From: Paenibacillus macquariensis
GTDB taxonomy: Bacteria > Bacillota > Bacilli > Paenibacillales > Paenibacillaceae
Direction: 5' to 3'
Assembly (NCBI RefSeq): GCF_900156375.1
Contig: NZ_FTNK01000023.1
Span: forward strand, 1 to 61,871
DNA: 61,871 bases
A program made the translations under genes and the position numbers. The notes beneath the pieces are model-generated. The model saw nothing but the letters and a program-made list of their open reading frames with translations. It ran no database searches and had not been told where the DNA came from. Below are positions 1 to 7,766 of this stretch, piece by piece. Within the stretch, counting starts at the first letter, position 1, and each line of letters opens with the position of its first letter.

Positions 1-174
1 TGGGTAGCTACGTGCGGACGGGATAAGCGCTGAAAGCATCTAAGCGTGAAGCCCCCCTCAAGATGAGATTTCCCAATTAGTAAGACCCCTTGAAGACGAC
101 GAGGTAGATAGGTTGGAGGTGGAAGTGCAGCAATGCATGGAGCTGACCAATACTAATCGGTCGAGGGCTTATCC
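1..174 (+). rRNA. 23S rRNA, 3' end (partial)
   Basis: The first ~174 bases match the conserved 3' terminus of bacterial 23S rRNA: the GTAGATAGGTTGGAGGTGGA region, then the terminal GACCAATACTAATCGGTCGAG helix. The gene is cut by the window start. The 3' end is placed at the close of the terminal helix (GGCTTATCCT) and may be off by a few bases. A 5S gene follows after ~112 bp with no tRNA in the spacer. Confidence 0.95.
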
Positions 175-286
175 TAATATTCTAAAGTTTAGGCTTTAGG
201 AGCAAATGCAAGTTTCGAACTGCAAATTCATTCGTATCTAGTTTTCAAGGATTAAACCTTGAATAACAGCATAATGCTGAATACCG

Positions 287-403
287 TTTGGTGGCGATAG
301 CGAAGGGGTTCCACACGTACCCATCCCGAACACGACCGTTAAGCCCTCCAGCGCCGATGGTACTTGGACCGCAGGGTCCTGGGAGAGTAGGACGTCGCCA
401 AGC
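287..403 (+). rRNA. rrf: 5S rRNA
   Basis: About 117 nt with 5S hallmarks: a TTTGGTGGCGA 5' strand pairing with CGTCGCCAAGC at the 3' end (helix I), a central CCATCCCGAACACG loop, and GGGAGAGTAGGACG near the 3' end. It is the last gene of the upstream rrn operon and is followed at once by a terminator. The spacer before it holds GTTTTCAAGG, complementary to the TTGAAAAC of the leader of the downstream 16S gene, as expected for rRNA processing stems. Confidence 0.95.
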
Positions 404-411
404 ACAAGAAT

Positions 412-444
412 CACTGTTGATTTCGATCAACGGTGTTTTTTTTC
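412..444 (+). terminator. rrn operon intrinsic terminator
   Basis: CACTGTTGAT, a TTCG tetraloop, then ATCAACGGTG (10 bp with one G-T pair), followed directly by an 8-9 nt T run. It lies 8 bp past the 5S gene. Confidence 0.92.
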
Positions 445-1010
445 TGCCTTTTTAAATAATTCGACGGGTTTTTAAAGAAATAGTGGATCAGATTAGAAAT
501 AAGCCTTGATGTAGTGACAGATGAGCAACAGGAAATACACCAGTTAATATGACTTGTACACGGTTTGGGGATAACTTGAGTAGAATTTTTCCATTTCTAC
601 ATCTAATTAAGTTCTATAAATACATATTGATGAAGAGACAGCTGAATAAACTAGTGAAATACCGTTAAATATAGCAATAAAGAATAGTATCAATTACTTA
701 ATAGTAAAATTCTAATTTCATGTACTATGGAAGCCATGTAATAAATAATTGGTGGATAACATCGCATGAGGAGACGACCAGAGAAGGGTCTTGAGCTTGA
801 TATGTGTATGAGTTGTTAATAAAGTTTAAATATATTACCGTATTTGTAACCCATTTGGAATAATTGAGAAGTCTTGAGCGGAAAAAGCGGTTGTTGTCAA
901 CAAAGTACTCACAGCTGTGTACGAAAAGCCTAATCGTTGAAAGAAAAAAGAATAACCCACAGAAGAATATTATTCTATCCACAAGCCCACACTAAAAATA
1001 ATCTCACCCC
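445..1010. other. AT-rich gene-free region
   Basis: No ORF with a plausible ribosome binding site or recognisable product was found in these ~566 bp. The only notable sequence is a loose scatter of DnaA-box-like 9-mers (positions 566, 751, 975; one mismatch each to TTATCCACA or its complement). The region separates the rrn terminator from the ctsR promoter. Confidence 0.5.
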
Positions 1011-1038
1011 TTGGCAAAATACAAGAATATGATATAAT
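1011..1038 (+). promoter_or_regulatory. sigma-A promoter of ctsR operon
   Basis: TTGGCA at 1011-1016, a 16 bp spacer, and a perfect TATAAT at 1033-1038. The CtsR operator begins 8 bp downstream, covering the expected transcription start, which suits repression by promoter occlusion. Confidence 0.75.
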
Positions 1039-1046
1039 ATTAACAA

Positions 1047-1063
1047 AGTCAAAGAAAGTCAAA
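1047..1063 (+). promoter_or_regulatory. CtsR operator
   Basis: AGTCAAA-GAA-AGTCAAA exactly fits the known CtsR consensus (A/G)GTCAAA-NAN-(A/G)GTCAAA. A third, imperfect half-site (GTCAAC) follows directly at 1064-1069. The position between the -10 box and the ctsR start implies autoregulation of ctsR-mcsA-mcsB-clpC. Confidence 0.92.
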
Positions 1064-1141
1064 GTCAACAGGGATGTTATATGCATATGCTGTTAGCGAG
1101 GCTTCTTATTGGCTTAACGTTTTAATAGTGGAGGATGAGTG

Positions 1142-1603
1142 ATGCGTAATATTTCTGATATTATTGAACAATATCTGAAGAATATTTTGCATGAAAGTCC
1201 CGAAGGAACCGTGGAAATTCAACGCAATGATTTGGCTGAGAGATTTGACTGTGTTCCTTCACAGATCAATTATGTCATAAGTACTCGCTTTACGTTGGAG
1301 AAGGGTTATCTTGTGGAGAGCAAGCGAGGTGGGGGAGGTTACATTCGGATACAACGAATTGATCTTCCAGAACACTCGGATCTTCATATCCATCTCCGAC
1401 AGACCATTGGCGAAGGTATTGACCAGACGACGGCGGAAGGGCTGATCTATCAACTGGAGGGGTCTTGTTTCCTTAACAAACGCGAAGCGAATTTAATGCG
1501 TGCAGCGATATCCAGGGAATGCCTCATGATCAAACTTCCTTACCGGGATGAGATTCGTGCCAGAATGATGTTAGCGATGTTGATCTCTTTATTAGGTAAA
1601 TGA
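1142..1603 (+). CDS. ctsR: Transcriptional repressor CtsR
   Basis: CtsR is the class III heat-shock repressor; it releases its operators on heating and is then delivered to Clp proteolysis through McsB. The 153-residue product has the N-terminal winged helix-turn-helix (about 5-70) with the glycine-rich wing RGGGGYIRI (62-70), which acts as the thermosensor in the family. The C-terminal dimer domain is the part recognised by McsB. The ATG at 1142 lies 7 nt after GGAGG; the GTG one codon earlier is too close to it. It is first in an operon with mcsA, mcsB and clpC and has a matching operator upstream. Confidence 0.96.
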   Translation: MRNISDIIEQYLKNILHESPEGTVEIQRNDLAERFDCVPSQINYVISTRFTLEKGYLVESKRGGGGYIRIQRIDLPEHSDLHIHLRQTIGEGIDQTTAEGLIYQLEGSCFLNKREANLMRAAISRECLMIKLPYRDEIRARMMLAMLISLLGK

Positions 1604-1630
1604 CCTACGAAGAAAGCGAGGTACATCGAC

Positions 1631-2152
1631 GTGCATTGTCAAGAATGCGGAACAAGACAGGCAACTCTTCATTTCACAAAGATTGTGAACGGAGAGAAAA
1701 CAGAATTTCATATTTGTGAATCATGTGCAAGGGAAAAGGGAGAGATTGTTCCTGGAACCTCAGGAGGATTCTCAATACATAGCTTGTTGTCAGGGCTTAT
1801 TGATTTTGACACAGCTAGTAAAGTTCAATCCGGAGCATCGAAAGCTGCTCAACCCCTGCGCTGTGAAGAATGTGGAATGACATATACACAATTCAGTAAA
1901 GCTGGACGTTTTGGATGTAGTTCATGCTATGAATATTTCGATGAACGTTTAAATCCATTATTTAAAAAAGTACATGGAAGTACAACTCATGTTGGTAAGA
2001 TCCCAAAGAGAGGCGGAAGCCAAATACAGGTTAAACGCCAACTAGATGATCTCAAAGCAGAGCTGCAGAAACGAATCCTTGAAGAAGAATTTGAAGCAGC
2101 AGCAACACTACGTGATCAGATAAGGGAGCTCGAAAAGGGATTATCTGAATAG
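1631..2152 (+). CDS. mcsA: McsA, zinc-binding activator of McsB
   Basis: McsA activates the protein arginine kinase McsB and helps present substrates to ClpC/ClpP. The 173-residue protein has four CxxC pairs (C3-C6, C29-C32, C78-C81, C96-C99), typical of zinc-binding McsA, and a C-terminal UVR coiled segment (about 133-168). It starts with GTG after a modest GCGAGG ribosome binding site, 27 bp behind ctsR and 30 bp ahead of mcsB, so it is co-transcribed in the CtsR operon. Confidence 0.95.
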   Translation: MHCQECGTRQATLHFTKIVNGEKTEFHICESCAREKGEIVPGTSGGFSIHSLLSGLIDFDTASKVQSGASKAAQPLRCEECGMTYTQFSKAGRFGCSSCYEYFDERLNPLFKKVHGSTTHVGKIPKRGGSQIQVKRQLDDLKAELQKRILEEEFEAAATLRDQIRELEKGLSE

Positions 2153-2182
2153 TAAAGTTCTATCAAGAAGGAGGAATGCGTG

Positions 2183-3256
2183 ATGCCAAATCTCCGGTTT
2201 ACCGAAAAAGCACTCAGCGACTGGATGCTCGGTAACGCAAATGATTCCGATATTGCCATCAGTAGTCGTGTAAGAGTAGCACGAAATTTGCAGTGTCTTC
2301 CATTTCCATTGGTTGCGACAAATGAGCAGTCTATAGAAGTGCTTGAGCGTCTTACCGACATGGAGAAGTATGATGATTTACAATCATTCGGTACTTTTTA
2401 TATGCTTAACTTAAATGATATTTCACCATTAGACAAAAAAGTTCTAGTTGAGAAGCATCTGATTAGTCCTAGTTTAGCTGACGAATCACATTATGGTGCT
2501 GTTATTCTTAGTGAAGATGAATCTATAAGTATTATGGTTAACGAAGAAGACCATCTTCGCATTCAATGTCTATATCCTGGATTCCAAGTTCGTGATGCTT
2601 GGGAGAAAGCAACAGCAATCGATGATATTTTTGAGGCTCATATCGATTATGCATTCGATGATACGAGGGGTTACCTAACGAGTTGTCCAACTAATGTGGG
2701 GACGGGGCTCAGAGCTTCAGTTATGATGCATTTACCTGCACTGGTAATGACACAACAAATCAATCGAATTTTGTCTGCAGTATCCCAAGTAGGATTGACG
2801 GTAAGAGGAATTTATGGTGAAGGTAGCGAAGCAGTGGGTAATATATTTCAAATTTCCAATCAAATCACGCTAGGGCAGACGGAGAACGAAATCATCGATA
2901 ATCTGCACAGTGTCGTATTACAAATTATTGAGCATGAGAAGAATGCCCGTGAACGATTGCTTAATGAATCTAAGCTCCGTATGACTGATCGGGTAAAGCG
3001 TTCCTATGGTATTTTGTCATATGCAGAAATTATTGATTCGAAAGAAGCCGCGCAGCGTTTATCAGATGTTCGTCTGGGTGTGGATCTTGGCATTATTGAA
3101 GGTCCTTCAACGCCAGTGATGAATGAGTTGAATGTGATGACGCAGCCGGGGTTTCTTCAAAAGACATTCGGGGAAATTATGGGGAACGAAGATCGTGACG
3201 TCTACCGTGCCAAATTGATTCGGGAGAAGTTACGAACGCATAAGGATAATTCATAA
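2183..3256 (+). CDS. mcsB: Protein arginine kinase McsB
   Basis: McsB phosphorylates arginines on aberrant proteins, and on CtsR, marking them for ClpCP. It has the ATP:guanido phosphotransferase fold: SSRVRVARNL (28-36), NEEDHLRIQ (120-128), the catalytic-loop TSCPTN with its cysteine (166-171), and RGIYGEG (208-214). At 357 residues it is full length. The ATG at 2183 is 8 nt from AAGGAGG; a GTG one codon upstream is less well spaced. It lies between mcsA and clpC in the CtsR operon. Confidence 0.96.
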   Translation: MPNLRFTEKALSDWMLGNANDSDIAISSRVRVARNLQCLPFPLVATNEQSIEVLERLTDMEKYDDLQSFGTFYMLNLNDISPLDKKVLVEKHLISPSLADESHYGAVILSEDESISIMVNEEDHLRIQCLYPGFQVRDAWEKATAIDDIFEAHIDYAFDDTRGYLTSCPTNVGTGLRASVMMHLPALVMTQQINRILSAVSQVGLTVRGIYGEGSEAVGNIFQISNQITLGQTENEIIDNLHSVVLQIIEHEKNARERLLNESKLRMTDRVKRSYGILSYAEIIDSKEAAQRLSDVRLGVDLGIIEGPSTPVMNELNVMTQPGFLQKTFGEIMGNEDRDVYRAKLIREKLRTHKDNS

Positions 3257-3302
3257 ATCAAAATATAAAAGGGTTTCAAAATTCATGGAGGTGTAGGAGA
3301 AT

Positions 3303-5747
3303 ATGATGTTCGGGAGATTTACGGAACGTGCGCAGAAGGTGCTTGCTTTGGCTCAAGAAGAAGCAGTTCGTCTAGGACACAATAATATAGGTACAGAGCA
3401 TATATTGCTAGGTCTTATTCGTGAAGGAGATGGCATTGCTGCTAAGGCTCTAATTGGTCTGGGTCTAGGACTCGAGAAGATTCAAGATGAAGTTGAGACA
3501 CTGATTGGTCGAGGACAAGAACAACCAACAAATATTGCCTATACACCTCGTGCTAAGAAAGTTATTGAACTTTCAATGGATGAAGCTCGTAAGCTTGGAC
3601 ATACCTACGTGGGGACAGAACATATTTTGTTAGGTCTTATTCGCGAAGGCGAAGGTGTAGCTGCACGTGTGCTGAATAATTTGGGGATTAGCTTGAATAA
3701 AGCACGTCAACAAGTACTACAACTGTTGGGTAGCAGTGAAGCTGTATCTAGCCACAATGGTGCACAAGCAAATGTGAATACACCAACATTGGATAGCTTA
3801 GCACGTGATTTAACTGCTTACGCTAAAGAAGGCAATCTTGACCCTGTGATTGGTCGTAGTAAGGAAATTGAGCGAGTTATTCAGGTTCTTAGTCGTCGTA
3901 CGAAGAACAACCCGGTACTGATTGGGGAACCTGGGGTTGGTAAGACAGCGATTGCTGAAGGACTCGCACAGAAGATCATTAATAATGAAATTCCAGAGAC
4001 CCTTCGTGATAAGCGTGTTATGACGCTGGATATGGGATCGGTTGTTGCGGGAACGAAATATCGTGGTGAATTTGAAGATCGACTGAAGAAGATTATGGAT
4101 GAAGTTCGTCAAGCAGGTAACATCATTCTATTCATTGATGAGTTGCATACATTGATTGGCGCTGGCGGAGCTGAAGGTGCAATTGATGCATCTAATATTC
4201 TGAAGCCATCCCTTGCTCGTGGTGAGTTGCAGTGCATAGGGGCAACAACACTTGATGAGTATCGTAAGTATATTGAGAAAGATGCTGCATTAGAGCGTAG
4301 ATTCCAGCCAATTACTGTTGATCAGCCGTCGCCAGAAGAAGCTGTTCAGATTCTATTTGGTTTACGTGATCGTTATGAAGCACATCACCGTGTGAAGATT
4401 ACAGATGAAGCAATTGTAGAAGCTGTTAAATTGTCAGATCGCTATATTCCAGATCGTTTCTTACCAGATAAAGCGATTGATTTGATCGATGAGGCAGGTT
4501 CGAAGGTAAGGTTGCATTCATACACGATTCCACCTAATTTGAAAGAATTAGAAAGCCGTCTTGAAGATATCCGTAAGGAAAAGGATGCTTCTGTACAGAG
4601 CCAAGAGTTCGAAAAGGCTGCTGCGCTACGTGATACAGAACAAAAAGTTCGTGAAGAACTGGATATTACGAAGAATCAGTGGAAAGAGAAACAAGGTAGT
4701 ACGGATTCTGAAGTTACCCCAGATGATATTGCTCAAATCGTTGCGAGCTGGACTGGAATTCCAGTAAGTAAGCTTAAGGAAGAAGAGACTCAGCGTCTTC
4801 TGAACATGGAGTCGATTCTGCATGAACGTCTAATTGGTCAAGAAGAAGCAGTGAAATCTGTAAGTAGAGCGGTTCGTCGTGCTCGTGCAGGTCTTAAAGA
4901 TCCTAAACGACCTATAGGTTCATTTGTTTTCCTTGGACCAACGGGTGTGGGTAAGACAGAATTAGCTCGTGCTTTGGCGGATGCCTTATTCGGGGATGAG
5001 AATGCAATCGTACGGATTGATATGTCTGAATATATGGAGAAACACTCCACATCTCGTCTTGTTGGAGCACCTCCAGGTTATGTAGGGTATGAAGAAGGTG
5101 GTCAACTTACGGAGAAAGTTCGTCGCAAACCATACTCTGTTGTACTATTAGATGAGATTGAGAAGGCACACCCGGAAGTGTTTAATATCTTGTTACAAGT
5201 ACTTGAAGATGGTCGATTGACCGATTCTAAGGGACGTGTCGTAGACTTCCGTAATACACTAATCATTATGACTTCTAACGTAGGTGCTGAAGCCCTCAAA
5301 CGTAACTCAACGTTAGGCTTCACAGCAGTTCAAGACGGGGGAGCAGAGTATTCCAACATGAAGGAAAAAGTAATGGGTGAACTTAAAAAGACATTCCGCC
5401 CAGAATTCTTGAACCGGATTGATGAAATCATTGTATTCCATTCGTTAGAAGAGAAACATATAGCGCAGATCGTAACGCTGATGTCGGAGGAACTTCGTAA
5501 ACGACTACGCGAATATGATGTGGAATTCATCTTAACAGATGAAGCTAAAGCATTCTTAGCTAAAGAGGGTTATGACCCAGCCTTTGGTGCTCGTCCACTT
5601 CGTAGAGCGATCCAAAAACATATTGAGGATCGTTTATCTGAAGAATTGTTAGCTGGTAAAATAAGTAAAGGTGATTCCTTAATCATCGATAAGGGAGAAG
5701 AAGGATTGTCTGTAGAGAAGCAAGATCCTTCTGTTACTTCAGAATAA
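3303..5747 (+). CDS. clpC: ATP-dependent Clp protease ATPase ClpC
   Basis: Hsp100 unfoldase that partners ClpP and uses McsA/McsB or MecA as adaptors. The 814-residue product has two N-domain repeats (about 1-145), the D1 AAA+ module with Walker A GEPGVGKT (208-215), a middle UVR-containing coiled coil (about 418-452), and the D2 AAA+ module with Walker A GPTGVGKT (about 545-552). Family length in Bacillus is ~810. The start is the ATG after GGAGGTGTAGGAG. It is the last gene of the CtsR operon and has a terminator 33 bp after the stop. Confidence 0.97.
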   Translation: MMFGRFTERAQKVLALAQEEAVRLGHNNIGTEHILLGLIREGDGIAAKALIGLGLGLEKIQDEVETLIGRGQEQPTNIAYTPRAKKVIELSMDEARKLGHTYVGTEHILLGLIREGEGVAARVLNNLGISLNKARQQVLQLLGSSEAVSSHNGAQANVNTPTLDSLARDLTAYAKEGNLDPVIGRSKEIERVIQVLSRRTKNNPVLIGEPGVGKTAIAEGLAQKIINNEIPETLRDKRVMTLDMGSVVAGTKYRGEFEDRLKKIMDEVRQAGNIILFIDELHTLIGAGGAEGAIDASNILKPSLARGELQCIGATTLDEYRKYIEKDAALERRFQPITVDQPSPEEAVQILFGLRDRYEAHHRVKITDEAIVEAVKLSDRYIPDRFLPDKAIDLIDEAGSKVRLHSYTIPPNLKELESRLEDIRKEKDASVQSQEFEKAAALRDTEQKVREELDITKNQWKEKQGSTDSEVTPDDIAQIVASWTGIPVSKLKEEETQRLLNMESILHERLIGQEEAVKSVSRAVRRARAGLKDPKRPIGSFVFLGPTGVGKTELARALADALFGDENAIVRIDMSEYMEKHSTSRLVGAPPGYVGYEEGGQLTEKVRRKPYSVVLLDEIEKAHPEVFNILLQVLEDGRLTDSKGRVVDFRNTLIIMTSNVGAEALKRNSTLGFTAVQDGGAEYSNMKEKVMGELKKTFRPEFLNRIDEIIVFHSLEEKHIAQIVTLMSEELRKRLREYDVEFILTDEAKAFLAKEGYDPAFGARPLRRAIQKHIEDRLSEELLAGKISKGDSLIIDKGEEGLSVEKQDPSVTSE

Positions 5748-5780
5748 TAAATACGATTGGATAGGATTTAATCTTGAAGT

Positions 5781-5815
5781 AGTGCTCTTCAGTAAATGAA
5801 GGGCACTATTTTTTT
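5781..5815 (+). terminator. Terminator after clpC
   Basis: AGTGCTCTTC, a 7 nt loop, then GAAGGGCACT (one G-T pair), followed by ATTTTTTT. It closes the CtsR operon before the separately promoted radA-like gene. Confidence 0.88.
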
Positions 5816-5904
5816 GTGGGTAATGGCTTCTCTTTTGAGTTATTATAAGAAGAGATGTAAACTTTTTATGTAAACTATTCGATATATAGATATAGATGGC
5901 TTAC

Positions 5905-5933
5905 TTGACTACTAAATATGGCTGCTTTATAAG
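5905..5933 (+). promoter_or_regulatory. sigma-A promoter of radA-like gene
   Basis: TTGACT (5905-5910), a 17 bp spacer and TATAAG (5928-5933), 43 bp before the radA-like start. With the clpC terminator upstream, this makes the gene an independent transcription unit. Confidence 0.7.
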
Positions 5934-5975
5934 TATGAAATATGATTTGATTAACTGAGGAAGTGAATTTTAAAT

Positions 5976-7403
5976 ATGAAAAAGAAAACAATATATAAGT
6001 GTACCAGTTGTGGTCATGAGCATATAAAATGGCAAGGTTCGTGTAATGATTGTCGAGAATGGAATACGCTTGAAGAAGAAGAGATTGGCGATGTGAGTGG
6101 TGGACAAAAGAGTATTAGTAAGAAGAAAAATGTTAAAGTAAACCGTCTGACAGATACCATATCTCAAAACAGTGATAGGATTGTCACGAAATACAATGAA
6201 TTTAACCGTGTAATGGGCGGAGGAATTGTAAAAGATTCGATTACGATAATTACTGCTATTCCAGGGGCAGGGAAATCAACCCTCTTGTTACAAATATCCG
6301 ATGATATGGCGAAGCAAGGATTAAAAGTGCTATATGCTTCTGGTGAGGAAAGCGATTCACAGATCAAAACAAGAGCCGAGCGCGTGCTACAAGATATGCA
6401 TAAGGATGTATGGGTATATTCTGATAATAGCTTGAACAACGTATTAGGTTGTATTGACCAAATAGACCCCGATGTTATTATCATCGATAGTATCCAAACT
6501 TTTGTATTAGATGAGTACCCTCAAAGACCGGGCTCTCCTACGCAAACGATGGAATGCGCGAATACCCTTTTGAAAATTGCCAAAGATGCGCAAAGACCAA
6601 GAGCGATCATTATGGTTGGACAGATGACCAAAGATAACGAACTGGCCGGCTTGAGAGCATTAGAACATTTGGTCGATACTGTTCTTATTCTCGAGGGAGA
6701 AGAAGGCGAAGAGTTGAAAATGCTATTTTCTTCTAAGAATCGTTATGGAAGCTCAGGAGAAATTGGGTTTTTCTCAATGGGAGAGCAAGGAATGACAGCC
6801 GTCGATAATCCATCCGAATTCTTTATGACGCAAAGAGATGATAATGATGTGATTAGCGGTAGTGCATTAACTGTTGTTAAAGAAGGAACCCGGCCCATTA
6901 TTCTTGAGATAGAGAGCTTGGTATCATCAACCTTTATGCCATATCCGAGTCGAATTGCAGAATGTTTAAAGAAAGACCATGTAAATACACTCATAAGCAT
7001 TATGGAACAAAGAGCTAGTATTCCGTTACACGATAAGAATGTCGTAGTGAAAACAACGGGGGGTATTCGTTTGAAAGAACAATCCTCCAACTTAGCAGCG
7101 ATTATGAGTATTGTATCGTCATACAAGAATAAAGGAATTCCTAATGATACAGTTTTTATTGCCGATATTGGATTAACGGGTGAGTTGAAGAAAGTGCCTA
7201 CCTTAGAATTACGTATTAAGGAACTTGAACGAATGGGGTTCAAACGTGTGTATGTTGCGTTTAATGGATTGAAGAGTACAACGACGTTTTCTAAAATCAA
7301 GGTTATTCCATGTAAGACGTTAAGCCAAGTGATCCAATCTGTATTTGGAACTTCTACTTCCAAAGGTGGTAGTAACCGTGCTCCTTGGGATGAGGAAGAA
7401 TGA
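5976..7403 (+). CDS. radA: Divergent RadA/Sms-like DNA repair ATPase
   Basis: RadA is a DnaB-like branch-migration helicase for recombination intermediates. The 475-residue product keeps the whole architecture: an N-terminal four-cysteine zinc finger (C9, C12, C23, C26), a RecA-like core with Walker A PGAGKST (96-102) and Walker B VIIIDS (167-172), the RadA signature as KNRYG (254-258; usually KNRFG), and a Lon-protease-like C-terminus starting near TTGGIRLKE. It differs from usual Bacillota RadA in several places: Walker A begins AIPGAG instead of GDPGIG, VGQMTKDNELAG replaces VGHVTKEG-IAG, and the C-terminal tail is unusual. It has its own promoter and is followed by the remnant of a more canonical radA. 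It may be an acquired replacement; the symbol reflects family, not proven orthology. Confidence 0.85.
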   Translation: MKKKTIYKCTSCGHEHIKWQGSCNDCREWNTLEEEEIGDVSGGQKSISKKKNVKVNRLTDTISQNSDRIVTKYNEFNRVMGGGIVKDSITIITAIPGAGKSTLLLQISDDMAKQGLKVLYASGEESDSQIKTRAERVLQDMHKDVWVYSDNSLNNVLGCIDQIDPDVIIIDSIQTFVLDEYPQRPGSPTQTMECANTLLKIAKDAQRPRAIIMVGQMTKDNELAGLRALEHLVDTVLILEGEEGEELKMLFSSKNRYGSSGEIGFFSMGEQGMTAVDNPSEFFMTQRDDNDVISGSALTVVKEGTRPIILEIESLVSSTFMPYPSRIAECLKKDHVNTLISIMEQRASIPLHDKNVVVKTTGGIRLKEQSSNLAAIMSIVSSYKNKGIPNDTVFIADIGLTGELKKVPTLELRIKELERMGFKRVYVAFNGLKSTTTFSKIKVIPCKTLSQVIQSVFGTSTSKGGSNRAPWDEEE

Positions 7404-7500
7404 AGATATCTGTATAACAGTTTCTGTTAAAGGTAAGAATTATCCGTTATACTTAGTTGTAAGTATTTAGCATTTGGACGTTGTCATAAGTTCGATAGGG

Positions 7501-7756
7501 TTTAGGGTATCTATGTTAATGTAAAACAGCATGAATTTTGATTAGGAAATATATAATATAAATGTTCCATCAGAATCAAGATGCCTATATCAACGAGTGC
7601 TGGTGGCGTGAATCTTGACGAACCTGCGGTAGATTTGGCAATAGCTGTGAGATGATGCTCGAGAAGAGTTTGAAGGGATGGCGACATCCTAAATAAATGG
7701 AGCTGATGGGTGTAACTACTTGTGAGACACAAGCACTTGCTGTTGCGTTAGATTAG
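7501..7756 (+). pseudogene. radA: Remnant of a canonical radA 3' end
   Basis: Three pieces read as the C-terminal Lon-like domain of ordinary RadA. 7509-7523 encodes IYVNV. 7599-7649 encodes AGGVNLDEPAVDLAIAV, nearly identical to the family motif. 7661-7756 encodes EKSLKGWRHPK, then a TAA where Gly is expected, then MELMGVTTCETQALAVALD and a TAG stop. Pieces are separated by a ~75 bp insertion and a large deletion (the FGEVGLTGE stretch is gone), with frameshifts between them. The stop lies 10 bp before the disA start, exactly where radA ends in relatives. The segment 7404-7500 is not convincingly alignable. The remnant is closer to canonical RadA than the intact gene upstream, so it is not simply a duplicate of it. 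Confidence 0.8.
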
Positions 7757-7766
7757 GGGGCATTTA

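Noticed and set aside
175..286. tRNA gene in the 23S-5S spacer
   Set aside because: No cloverleaf or GTTCGAATC-type T arm; the GTTTTCAAGG segment is an rRNA processing region.
725..982. 85-codon minus-strand open frame between rrn and ctsR
   Set aside because: No SD, AT-driven Phe/Leu-rich composition, no recognisable product.
6743..7363. 206-codon minus-strand open frame in the radA-like gene
   Set aside because: Antisense shadow; the plus strand has clear RadA domains.
7511..7732. 73-codon minus-strand open frame across the radA scar
   Set aside because: The plus strand explains the sequence as RadA remnants; the minus frame has no known motif.
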